From: Chrysopilus asiliformis
Taxonomy: Eukaryota > Arthropoda > Insecta > Diptera > Rhagionidae
DNA: 64,000 nt
Assembly (NCBI GenBank): GCA_964034945.1
Contig: OZ035960.1
Span: 75,614,585 to 75,678,584 of the forward strand
Reading direction: 5' to 3'
Shown here: piece after piece, positions 31,225 through 41,909 of the stretch
Layout: each line of letters opens with the position of its first letter
How positions within the stretch are numbered: the first letter of the stretch is position 1
Notes under the pieces: generated by a model
The model's input: only the letters and a program-made list of their open reading frames with translations
Databases searched by the model: none
What the model was told of the DNA's origin: nothing
Translations under genes and position numbers: made by a program

Positions 31225-31790
31225 TTTAGTATACCGTTTGTAACGCATCAAACCAATCATCGGACACAAAACTGAACTACACCAGGGTGTTAGGGATGAT
31301 AAAAGCTTTTGATTTCCGGATGTCCGTCAGTCCATCCGTCTGTCCTTTAACACCATAACTTTTAAAAGGACTGAGCTAGAGACTTGAAATTTTTTATAGT
31401 TACGTTTCTCGTAAATGGCTAAGCTAAGTACTTGAATGATCAAAATTGGACTCTTCCTTCCCCCTCCCCCATATAAACAAAAGAACTTTTTGCAATTTTC
31501 TCGAAACGGTGAGTGGATTAAAAATTTATAGAGGTGTTTAGAATAGGATTTTATATAACTCATCTATACATCAAAATCCAATCGGACTACTACTTCCCTC
31601 CTCTCCAACACAAATCGAATACTTTTTTATCGAAAAAAAAATGTATTTAGAATATGATTTTACATAATCTATCTAAACATAAAAATCTAGTTGGACCACT
31701 CCTTTTTCCTATACAAATGGATTTTTTTAAATAAACATTTTATCTGTCATCATATAGAGTATTTCAGGATTGGCCCCTGGTAATTGTGGT
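31225..31790 (-). repeat. Old divergent relative of the TATACCC family
   Basis: It has the same order of motifs as TATACCC units read in reverse: ACCGTTTGTAACGCATC, GAACTACACCAGGGTG, a GTCCGTC...GTCTGTC stretch, GAGCTAGAGACTTGAAATTT, CGTTTCTCGTAAATGGC and ACATCAAAATCCAATCGG. Overall similarity is low. The final part (31560-31785) recurs inverted at about 38165-38260. Confidence 0.6.
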
Positions 31791-32107
31791 TTTTCCTATG
31801 TTTTAATTTCATTTTGTAAATTTTTTAAAAAATCTCAGGAGAAATTTGTTTTTAAAAAAAGTTCTACAATTTCAGGGTAAATAAAAAATGCATATCCTTT
31901 AGGATCGAACGATTTCTCGTGGAAAACGGTTTTTGATAGAAAAAATTACGAGAGAAACGGACGTTTTTCCTAATGTTATATCCTTAAAAATTGTAACCTT
32001 TTATCTCGGAAACGTCTCAAGAGATTTTCATGAAATGTCGAATCTTAAAGTTTTCGAGGACGAGGAATCGATAGCTGGTATACTTGTTATGGTATACTTG
32101 TTATGGT

Positions 32108-32593
32108 TAAAGGAGCCGCTCCATTACCATGACTTTTTACCATGACAAAAAAAATGAGACACATTTATGTGAAGATGCCTTGGCGAGAAAGGGAGATAAG
32201 AATCAACTGCAAAATTTTGTCGGCAAATGCAAAAATAATTTCCCCTCTTTTGTTATGGCGATTTTATGGCGACTTCTACTACAACCACACATTGTCCCTG
32301 TAAGTGAATAACAAGCACGGACACATTCAAACTGTTATTATAGCGTGATGTCATTTTAAAAGCTTTTTCTCCTTCGCATGCATAGTCAAAAGCTTTGTTA
32401 CCATGCCAATTTGAACATTATATTCATAGCATAAGGTTTGATATGATTGCTATAAAATTGTAAAACTGGAAGGGATAGCGTTTAACTTGTATTCAGTCAT
32501 TCCTATTTAGATCTACATAAGTCTATCTTGCTCTAGTTTCCTGCATTTTTTTGTCATGGTAAAAAGTCATGGTAATGGAGCGGCTCCTATACT
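32108..32593 (-). mobile_element. CCATTAC-TGACTT MITE, copy 2
   Basis: Long inverted ends beginning GGAGCCGCTCCATTACCATG; the middle is the complement of 29448-29892. It is bordered on both sides by a 14-base tandem repeat TATACTTGTTATGG (two copies left, three right), so the target duplication cannot be read. Confidence 0.8.
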
Positions 32594-32719
32594 TGTTATG
32601 GTATACTTGTTATGGTATACTTGTTATTGCAAAGATCTCGTCCTTGTACCGTCCAAAACGTTGAAAAAATCTAAAAAAATATACCGGAACCTCTACGTTT
32701 GTGAAATCCTTTTTATAAA

Positions 32720-32740
32720 AAAAAGCAAGGTGTCTGTCTC
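32720..32740 (+). repeat. Scrap of the GGTGTCTGTCT repeat end
   Basis: AAGCAAGGTGTCTGTCTCG ends abruptly at a TATACCC-family fragment. It matches the outer end of the copies at 28452 and 63548. Confidence 0.55.
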
Positions 32741-32745
32741 GTATT

Positions 32746-32967
32746 AAAAATCCGTATGGTGATTTAAGTGAATGGCGAACAGTTATATCAAAATTCCAGT
32801 TTGAAGTCAAACTTTCTAATTAGATTTTTTTTTTAAATTTATTCCAATCGGATCTTGATGTATGGGAGTTTTATGTAGAATCATATCCTAAATAACTTTT
32901 GTACTTGCACTTTTTTGATAAGATGTACCGTTTTTGAGATATTCGGTTTCACCATACGGGTATAATA
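32746..32967 (+). repeat. Internally deleted TATACCC unit
   Basis: The left 190 bases of a unit run straight into ACCATACGGGTATA at about 32950, so everything between GAGATATTC and GGTTTCACC is deleted. The same deletion junction is present inverted at 49648-49680, showing that the two loci derive from one composite. Confidence 0.75.
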
Positions 32968-33712
32968 ATTTTATTTATAATTGGTTTATGATAAGAGAAG
33001 TATGAAATAAATATCATACATACAGTGTTCAAACGCTCCCATTTCTAGTCTTTTGTTCAAATTAGTTATATATATAATGACGAAGGGTTTACATAAATTT
33101 ACTACTATTTCATCGATTCTACTACTTTTTTTCGGCCGATTTACTACGATTTCGAAAATCAAAAGTCACAACCCTCAAGAGAACTTTAATGCTGGGAGCG
33201 AAATATCGTTCTCTCAGTAGTAAAATACATATTATATGTGCGTGTGCATCATACCCAACAGCCATCGCTCGAGGCTTTCATTCATTTTTATGCGAGACCC
33301 ACAAACCGCTTTGAACAAGAAGCGAAAACTTAAATAGAAATCATTTTCGTTCCCAAGAACGAGAGTCGGAAACCACAGCAAACGCTTTTGCCGTTAAGAG
33401 CGAAACTTTTAGGAACGAAATAACATGACATTCAATACGTCAGATTCAATGCAAGGAGGAACATAAAAAGAGTATAAATGCGGCAGTGAAAATTTAGATT
33501 TTTAATTTTTAAAAGAATTATTAAACATAGTTTGACATAACAAAATACCCTGCCGCATTTTATATAGTAGGCCGCATTTTATAGCACAGTTTCTGTTCGG
33601 ATGTCACCACAAACTATCGAGTAGCATCGCTTTGAAATTTGTTATCATCGCAGCAAGCCGATTTTCTAATTTGTACCCCCATATCAAAATCTAAGACGTA
33701 TCCACGTAAAAA
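32968..33712 (-). repeat. CATACCCAACAGCC family, copy B
   Basis: Runs from TTTATTTATAATTGGTTTAT through CAGTGTTCAAACGCTCCCAT, CATACCCAACAGCCATCGCT and CGAGGCTTTCATTC to CTAAGACGTATCCACGT. It is contiguous with the deleted TATACCC unit on its left. Copy C (46207-49647) is its inverted partner, including the CCTTCGTCATTATATATA-type segment. Confidence 0.8.
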
Positions 33713-35776
33713 ATTCCACTCGAGTCGAGCGTAAAAAGTAGTGGTCGAAAATTAGGTACATTACCGTATGAACTTTTTTCAAGTTTTTTTATTTCCCAAA
33801 AACCAAAAGTTTCACTGAAATCGGACAAATTCTTCTATGGAAAAAGGTCAAAAATCGAAAATTGGCACACTTTTCGGGATGTCAAAAAAGACCCTATACG
33901 TATACATGGATGGTTGCCGATAAAAAAACGTGTCCCTTATCTTTTTACCCTTTTTCACATATGTAAATTTCATCAAAATCCGTGGGGGGCATTTGGAGAA
34001 TGTTCCTTGTTACTGGATTCTGCTTTTATACCGACAATATGTAATTTTAAGGCCATCTACAACTCTCTTAAAACTATTCACTGAAGATTAATTTGTAATA
34101 CAGTGGAACCTCCGTTTGGTTTTTTATCCCATAGCGATTTCGTTATTTGGAGATTTCACTATATGTATTTTGTAAAAAATGATACAACTGCTTAAATAAA
34201 AAGATATTAATTTTAAAATTTAAAAATTACCTAAGTAAGTACTATTTGTTAAAACCCAAAATATTTTTAAAGGATCCACCATAACTTTACGAAGGACTGC
34301 GTATAAAAGAAGTCACCACCAGAAGTGCCACCATCGTAACATTAATGTTTTCGTAAGAATTTTTAAAATAGTATTTTTCACTATATAATTTTCACTGTGG
34401 TAAGTAGATTGAAAATACATGTTAAACTCACTACATCACAAACCGTCTCAACATTTAAACTATTCACTGTTATATTATTTCAAAAACATTTACGTGTTGT
34501 TGTTATTGAGTATATAATAATTAGAGGCTTATTCCTGCAAACCAAACATTTTGGTAAAAAAAACTGAAAAATAAAAAAAAATTAAAAAAAACTAAACTCT
34601 CCGACTGGGATTCGAATCCGGTCATACAAGATTCTGTTGCACACGGTGTTAAGGGTAATCTTAACACTTAAAAACTACATTGACCTCACTCAAGTGGGGA
34701 AGATTTTTAATTCAGTAAATAGAGTCGCACTAATAAAACTCGCTATGTGAATCTTTAAAATTCAGATCAAGCAATTACAGTCCTAGCACTCAGGATATTC
34801 GAGTGCAAATCTTTTGATATTAATTGCAGGTTGACTGCTCTCGAATATTTCTTTTCATCGGTGAATACATGTTTGAGCAATAAAGTATGCAAAACGCGAA
34901 TTATAGATCGGTTGGACATTTAAAATATTTATATCCCTTTCGTCACAATCTCAAGTTCAGATTGGAGTTAGGTCTTGCTATTTTTGATATCCAGTTCTGC
35001 TAGACTACAGTTTTTTTTTTAGAAAATTGATTTATCGAATATAAATTGTCGTGACATAATTAAGATTTTCAAAATTGCTGGAAACCAAAAACTCATAAAA
35101 AAATAATACTGAAATTATAAGATTTTTTCTAAACAAAGAAATAATTGTTCCGTTATGTTGTAAAATTTTCACGAAAATAATTTTCATACATGGTTACCTA
35201 AGCCAAGACCTTCAATTTTGACACAGGTTCTCAGTTTCACCATCAGGGTGAGTTTTTTCCGTTTATTTATTTTGTCTCATGAATTTTGGTGAAAATTAAA
35301 GCTTATTTCGACCGGTTTTATTTTTGGGTGGCGTTGTGATTTTCAAGTCAATTGGTTTAAATTAAAGTTATGTGAGATGAGATTTTGCTCGATTTATTTC
35401 TGATAGTGCAATAATGATGCGCTAAGTAAGATATATTAACTTCCACTGGACGAAAGGAAAATACTTTAAAAATAATTTGTGGAATGCGGTGGTTTCCATA
35501 AAAGTCGATTCGGACACATTTTTATCTTCTTTTTTCGCATTTCTTAAGAGGCTATCCTAAGGAAAAAAAGCTCAGAGTTAGATAGTGGCGCCATTTCATT
35601 TTCGATTAACCGATACAAAAGCTTGATCGAAAGCTTCTCTTTTTAAATGTGTGCCATGAAACGCTTATGTTGCCTAATTTCTTCATTTGGACATTGAAAA
35701 TTTATCCATTGTTGCCTGTTTTCACAAATTCGTGTTAATAAATTATAGTATTCTATTCTATTAAATTTTAAAACGT
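33713..35776. other. Unassigned sequence with a pogo-like end
   Basis: TACAGTGGAACCTCCGTTTG at about 34110 looks like a pogo/Tigger left end without a matching right end. A tRNA-like box is at 34592-34670. Nothing else is supported. Confidence 0.35.
34592..34670 (-). repeat. tRNA-like B-box sequence (possible SINE fragment)
   Basis: On the minus strand GACCGGATTCGAATCCCAGT contains a good Pol III B box (GATTCGAATCC) followed by GGAGAGTTTAG and a T run at 34565-34590 that could terminate Pol III. A clear A box and tRNA stems are not visible, so I do not call a tRNA gene. Confidence 0.3.
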
Positions 35777-36262
35777 GGTTATGGTATGGTGATTTAAGTG
35801 AATGGCGAACAGTTGTATCAAAATTCCACTCTAAAGGCAAACTTTTCAATAAGATTGCGGGCGCACGGATTGAGCTAGAGACTTGAAATTTTGCACAGAT
35901 CCGTTTTTCGTAAAATGCGAGGCTAAGTTCGTTAATGGGCAAAAATGGACCATTAGGGGGAGTACCCCCCATACGAACGAAATCGTTTTTTGTAAATATC
36001 TCAAAAACGGTGCATCTTATCAAAAAAGTTCAAGAACAAAAGTTATTTAGGATATGATTCTACATAAAATTCCCATACATCAAAATCCGATTGGAATAAA
36101 TTTTAAAAAATCTTATTGGAAAGTTTGACTTCAAAGTGGAATTTTGGTACAACTGTTCGAATTTTGATACGAATATCACCATACGGGTCTCCAATGATTG
36201 CCAGATTGGCAATTATAGCTTTTGTTATGTTTATCATTCTAAACACACTGGTGTAATTCATT
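35777..36262 (-). repeat. Rearranged TATACCC unit
   Basis: A forward scrap (35784-35855, GTGATTTAAGTGAATGGCGA) is fused to an inverted unit from about 35856 to 36230 (GCGGGCGCACGGATTGAGC through ATTGCCAGATTGGCAAT), then a forward ATCATTCTAAACACACTGG end. Confidence 0.75.
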
Positions 36263-36542
36263 TTCGTCATCAGATTAGAACCGATTTAAACATTTTAAAT
36301 TATGTTTTTTATTATGTACATATATGGACATGTGCAGATGAATTTTTTTATTTTTTTTAAAATTAGCTTTTTATGTACATATCAATTTTTTTTTGTTATT
36401 GGAGTTATCCTTATATTACTTGTTATGTAGTTTTATTTTGTATGTAAGCATTTTTAAATGAAATAAAAAGAAAAAAATGCATTTTAAACTAAAAACTACG
36501 TTATTTAAAAAAATTGGAACGGATCCTATTGAATTTGTATGG

Positions 36543-36637
36543 GTTTGTATGAAAATAATTGATTCGTTATACGGCTTTTCGCTTTACGGCCAACTTTCCC
36601 GGAACGTATCTAGGCCGTAAAGCGAGGTATGAGTGTA
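36543..36637 (-). mobile_element. Pogo/Tigger-like terminal fragment
   Basis: On the minus strand CACTCATACCTCGCTTTACG starts after TA, and GGCCGTAAAGCGAAAAGCCG follows, a subterminal repeat style typical of Tigger ends. The opposite end is not in view. Confidence 0.45.
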
Positions 36638-36861
36638 TTCTTGATCGCGGGAGACCAAAACAAAAGTTAAATATAACAACAGTAAATAAAAGTTGTACGA
36701 GACGATTTTCGGTCAAAGTTTACGAAGATTTTAATCGGTTTTGCGGTTGTGCAAATAAGCAAAAGTTATTTTGTTGGCCTTGTTTACTTTTTTCGAAGGA
36801 TAACAAAGTTTGGCAATTTGTAAGTTACAGCGGTTTAAATAATTTTCAAAAAGCTTTTTAA
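36638..36861 (+). pseudogene. zf-TTF segment of a hAT-type (ZMYM1-like) protein
   Basis: The frame from about 36638 reads DRGRPKQKLNITTVNKSCTR, RFSVKVYEDFNRFCGCANKQ and KLFCWPCLLFSKDNKVW, to TAA at 36859. The R-R-F-x-V...W/F-x-x-C-x-C...L-F-C-x-P-C-L-L-F pattern is the TTF-type zinc finger found before the DUF4371/hAT domain of ZMYM1-like transposases. No start codon belongs to it (it is open into the pogo-like fragment), and the catalytic domain is not found downstream. Confidence 0.6.
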
Positions 36862-36869
36862 TTCTCTTC

Positions 36870-39396
36870 AGAATTAGCAATTCTGAGTTAAGAACGATCT
36901 TGGTGTATCCGGGTTTATGCGGACAATCGTAAATATTTTATTTTATAACAGTATTTTTTATACAAAAAGATCATTAATTTACTTTTTCTCTCGACGCGGA
37001 TATATAAGGGTCTCGAATAAAAAACAAACACATTATAATTTCGTAGTCTGGGGATCAAAGATCGGATGAATTTTTCATAATCATAAAGTACAAGTTATTT
37101 TAAAGTTTTGAACTTTTTATTATTTTATTGTCATTTATTTAAGTAGCTAACGAGAGATGTATTTTTGCACAACACAAAAAATACCTTTATTAATAACATA
37201 AAAACCTTAAGTTGGCAATTAAATTCCAAAAAATTAAAATTTGCATCTCTAGCTTCAAAACTCACGCCACGCCCCTGTTCGGAATATTGTTTATATCAAA
37301 TTCTAAATGAACGGCTAAATAATCGACAAATCCCGAAAGTTTGCCGAAATTTCATTCGGCGAACCGAGGCACATAAAAGTTCATTGATCATTTACCACAG
37401 ATACAACTAGCGACACGGTCGAAACTTGAGAGAACTAGTCAATACCTTTGACTCAAACCATAAACTAAAATGTTGGATTTCATTGATTTTCTTTACTCTT
37501 TTATTCATTAATTTCCACATATTTCACCCACTTATATTGATTTTTTTTAATATCAATTGATAGATTAATGAACATTTTAACTATTGCATGAATTTCACGC
37601 CATACATAAAAATAAATTGATATGAAAATGGCGGTTAAAAAAGTGGCATTTTGACTTTCAATAAAACTACTATTACTTAGTTTTCACGCAGTTTTATATT
37701 ATGCTGTCCATTTTTGTAGAACATTTTGTTATTCCATCTTGCACGGATATTACGATCTAGTGTACCAAAGATGGTAAAAATTACGAAATTATCTAACTTT
37801 GTAATGAAATTTATAAATAATGGGGTTGAAAATAAAAAAAGTGAAACACGCAAATTTTAGTTTAAACTTATCATAACAAAATAGCGAAAACTCCATTGCG
37901 CTATCTCTTATAGTTTTCTCAATCAAGTGTACCAAAGATGCTTCAAAACAGCGATTCTCTAGGATAGGCTCTTAAAGAAATTTTCAATAAAAACATATAA
38001 TTGCAAATCAGTAGAAATCCTTTGTGGTTTTAAAAAAGTACTTTGTGCGTCGGACATGGGTATTAAATAGAACCACTGTACTTTCAAAGTATTTCGAAAA
38101 ACTACCAGAATAGCACTTTTTATCCTGGACGGATATTATAAATTCTGTGAAATCACCTGAAAACATAAAAAAGCTACAATTCAGGGGTCAATCGTCAAAT
38201 ACTCTTTATGATGACAGGCAAACTGTTTATTTAAAAAATCCGATTGAATTTTGATGTGTGGATGAGTTATCCTATTCCAAATACAAAAACATTTATTTGT
38301 TAAATACAAAAACATTTATTTGCTTGCGTTATACTTTGCAAATATCCATCCGAACCCGTTACAATATATTCCAACCTGAGGAAGTGGCCTTTTACCTCAC
38401 ACGCATAATCTAGCGCAAAATCTAACTTCTGCAATGAAGCACTTCCGTTCCCAGCTAACAACGAATCTAGAGATACATTGTGAATTGTCCCGATTAGATA
38501 AATAATCATGATTTTCATGTCCTCATGTGCCAATTATGAGAGGTATCCCGATTGAAGCGGTTTTAAGGGCGGCAATTTTATGTGACAATTCTGAGGTGGT
38601 CTTATTACAGAGGCTGTTGTCTGTGAAAAATACGGTGAGGGGAAGGGGCAGATTAGACAGTGTCCCGGAATTAGTTTTATTTTTAAGACTTAGAATTTAG
38701 ATTTCAAATATTTAAAAAATGAGTATAACAAAATTTTTTGAATCCTTTTCTCTGAAAATAGATATTGCAGAGAAAAGTTTTATGTTGATTACAACTGATA
38801 TTTTTGTTTATGTTACCAAACAATCAATATTTCGGTATATAAAAATATCTTTCTAGAATTTTGCTCTAGAAACTCAGTTGAAATGTAGACATATGTTTCT
38901 TATCATATTCCGGTAAGAAAGGGATATAATGAAAATACTTTACTGAAAATGATAATAGTTAATATTGGATGTGAAATTTTGATGTGAGATTTTAGCTCAT
39001 TAAAAATTCTATCCACAAAAGACATGGCAAAGTAATGCCTCCGGTGTCACTCGAAATAAGAGAAAAACTTTAATATTTTGTAACAAACAAATTACTTTAA
39101 TCCGTGATCAAAACAGTGATTCTAACCAGGACCGAAGATTTGATTGGTAGGGCAAACATATATATATATATACTCTTTTCGCTGGCGTATCCCCTAGCGA
39201 GCTAGTTTTTTCTCGCGAACCTCCTATACCATTGTATACACAATGTTGGTGAAAACTGTATCGCAAAAATATACTTATTACTTATTAATAACACTGTAGA
39301 ACAATTTTGAAAAAAAGTATGGTTAATGGATTCTGATAGATACTTTTGAGCTGAAAAACATTCCCGGAAAATGTATATGTCTACGTCGTCAATTTT
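36870..39396. other. Unassigned AT-rich sequence
   Basis: The motif GTGTACCAAAGATG occurs at 37760 and 37927 within a degenerate repeat. The stretch 38165-38300 is the inverted partner of 31560-31785. A (TA)n run lies at 39160-39172. TCGCTGGCGTATCCCCTAGCGAGCTAG-like sequence near 39180-39206 forms a hairpin followed by CTAG. No gene is supported. Confidence 0.4.
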
Positions 39397-39947
39397 TATA
39401 CCCGTATGGTGAAACCAAATGGTATATTAACTTTGCCTTACCGTTTGTAACGCCAAGATCCCGTCATCGCACAAAAAAATGAATTACACCAGTGTGTTTA
39501 GAATGATAAAAAAAATTGAATTTTGCATGTCCGTCCGTCTGTCCGTCCGTCCGTCTGTCTGTGGCGCGGATTGCGGGCGCACGGATTGAGCTAGAGACTT
39601 GAAATTTTGCGTGGATCCGTTTTTCGTAAAATGCGAGGCTAAGTTCGTTAAAGGGCAAAAATGGACCATTAGGGGGGGTACCCCCCATACGAACGAAAAC
39701 GGTTTTTGTGAATATCTCGAAAACGGTGCATCTTATCAAAAAAGTTTAAGAACAAAAGTTATTTAGGATATGATTCTACATAAAACTTTCATACATCAAA
39801 ATCCGATTGGAATAAATTTTAAAAAATCTTATTGGAAAGTTTGACTTCAAAGTGGAATTTTGGTACAACTGTTCGAATTTTGATAAGAATATCACCATAC
39901 GGGTCTCCAATGATTGCCAGATTGGCAATTATAGCTTTTGTCATGTT
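39397..39947 (-). repeat. TATACCC-family unit (full length)
   Basis: Full inverted unit from TATACCCGTATGGTG to ATTGCCAGATTGGCAAT and GCTTTTGTCATGT, with GTCCGTCCGTCTGTCC repeats at about 39529-39562. Confidence 0.85.
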
Positions 39948-40560
39948 TTTTTAGTAATTGGTTCTTAAAGGATTTATTATTCAAAAATTCACAGAAATTT
40001 CTTTTATCATCTTAGGTTTCAAAATGCTATCATAAATATTTCCCCACAAAGAACTAAAAAGATAATGGAAATGCCATTTTTTCGACTTACTTGCCTAAAT
40101 ATCTCGACTTACGCAAAAATATTGGAAGACGAAATTGTAACACATTTAATTTACTATAATATGTCCTTAATTATCGTAACATTCACTAAATAGGAGGTAT
40201 TCGTGAAATGTTAATTTGTATATGCTCTTATATTTGAATCCACGTCAGGACTAGGAGTAAAATTTTTTTTTTGGATTTCTTTTAAATTTGGCTCACATAA
40301 TCACCCTCAGCGCTTGTGAAAAATGTCAAATTTCAGATTTTTTTTGCAGTGGTTTCAGAGTTACAGCACTTTGAAATCCTTAGAAAATATGACGCAGGTT
40401 AGAAGAAATGAGATAGCGGCTTGTTTTTAAATGCGATTGAAAGCTAATCCTATCAACTTTTGGTGGAAATTGGTTATTTTTTTTTTAAATCGCAATTTAA
40501 TTTTTTTTTAATGTTACCCATTATCTTTTACCGTTATTGAAATATTTTCTTTCATACATA
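39948..40560. other. Unassigned AT-rich sequence
   Basis: I see no supported gene. The following 40558-40616 (ATTGCCATGTGCCAAATAAC, then GGAACACCCTGTA) repeats 5360-5395 and may be an IS630-type element end. Confidence 0.4.
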
Positions 40561-40689
40561 ATTGCCATGTGCCAAATAACATGACATCGGTCTAAGCCAT
40601 TGGAACACCCTGTATTGTATTCATGCCTAACAAACATTTCCCGAGCACTCCTGATTTGATTGGAGCATTATTACAAACCACCCAACCGA

Positions 40690-41370
40690 ATACGGTTTTC
40701 AGTGTTAGACAAGACTGTCCATCAAGAAAGTTTTTGTCCACCCCCCCCCCCCCCTCGTCCACATTTAGAACCCCTTCCCCTGCTATATCCTCAACCACAG
40801 ACTGGATTTGAATACAGTTTTTAGTGTTAGTAGGTCGATTGTAAAGAAAAACTTTTGCCCACTCACAACCCTTCCTCCCGCATAATGAGAACCTTCTCTT
40901 CTGCTATCTCCGAAATTACTAATGGATTTTAATTCGGTTTTTAGTGTTGCGCGACCGTCAAATAAAATTTTCGACCACTCAAATCACTTCCTCACACGTG
41001 ACGCGAAACCTCCTATATCCTAAACTACTAAATCGATTCGGATACGGTTTAGAGCAGGGGTCATCAAAGTAACTGTCGCTCCCTTTACAATCAAAATTTG
41101 TAACCACTACACATTAAAATACAGCACCGATTCCAACTCCAAAGCACGGTTGAAACCGCAACACACAAGCATTACAGCACACAATAAAAGGTCGATTATA
41201 GGGCTACGCTGTTAAAGCCAATCTGTGTGATGAGCCAGCCGAGCCACTAGCTGATGATGCTTGGTTTAGAGTATCATTCACCAAGGAAAACTTTCGACCA
41301 CGCAAAACCCTCCCGCATTATGCGAACCCAACATCCTGCCATAAACTATTTAAACGGTTTTAATAAGGTT
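40690..41370. repeat. Degenerate ~125-bp minisatellite
   Basis: Units share CGGTTTT-AGTGTTAG, a (T)TTTCGACCACTCA stretch, CTTCCTC-CGCATAATG, and CTGCTATATCC then ATTCGGATACGGTTT. Starts are near 40690, 40815 and 40940, with a further unit split by a hAT MITE and resuming at 41272. A run of C at 40740-40754 lies inside the first unit. Similar wording occurs at 44490-44575, 45865-45955 and 57365-57420. Confidence 0.55.
41055..41263. mobile_element. hAT-type MITE in the minisatellite
   Basis: A 209-bp insert starting CAGGGGTCATCA and ending in an imperfect inverse (TGATGATGCTTG), flanked by the 8-bp duplication gtttagag (41047-41054 and 41264-41271). CAGGGGTCATC-AAA is a common hAT end style. 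Non-coding. Confidence 0.75.
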
Positions 41371-41878
41371 TTCGTTGTTAGATAGGTAATGCATCAATGA
41401 CATTTTTCACCCAATAAAACAAAAACCGACTCTACGCCAAACGCATAGGTGGATTGTATTTGGTCTAGTAGTTGTAGTGCATAAAACTAATTGCCGGATA
41501 AAAAAAATACGTCAGCGTCTTTAAATTGACAAAAAAAATCTTTCACGAGCAAAAACGCTTTAAAGGCTTAAAATATGGCAGCGTTCTTCTTTCATAAAAG
41601 GGTTGGTTAATGGGCGAAATCGGACTATTAAAAAAATCAACCCATATTGCAAAATAAATGCAAAAACCATTTAGTGTCGGGCGCTATGGGAATTCGCCCA
41701 ATTTCCTTTCCCTCAAACAAATGGAAAAATTGTTTGCGATTTTCATGAAACATTGACGCACTGTTGTTAATAAATTATAAAAAAAACGTTTAAAATAGAA
41801 TTCTGCCATAATTTTTCTATATATCAAAATAATTTTGAAAAAAAAAGATTTTTTTTTCATGTTCAAAAGTTTATTATT

Positions 41879-41909
41879 ACCCGAGCAACGCCGGGTACTT
41901 GCAAGCTAG
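41879..41909 (+). mobile_element. Helitron-like 3' terminus
   Basis: ACCCGAGCAACGCCGGGT forms a stem-loop and is followed, 9 bases later, by CTAG and then T. A hairpin upstream of CTRR with insertion before T is the hallmark of Helitron 3' ends. The 5' end is not identified; the upstream minisatellite (40690-41370) may belong to the same element. Confidence 0.55.

Noticed and set aside
34592..34670. Possible tRNA gene
   Set aside because: Only a B box is convincing; acceptor, D and anticodon stems cannot be drawn, so it is listed only as a tRNA-like repeat.
37165..37410. 81-codon frame after the zf-TTF segment as a continuation of the hAT protein
   Set aside because: No DUF4371 or hAT motif is visible and the intervening 300 bases show no splice-supported link.
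39170..39210. Second Helitron-like 3' end (hairpin then CTAG)
   Set aside because: The stem is short and imperfect, the spacing to CTAG is only about 2 bases, and no related copy is present.
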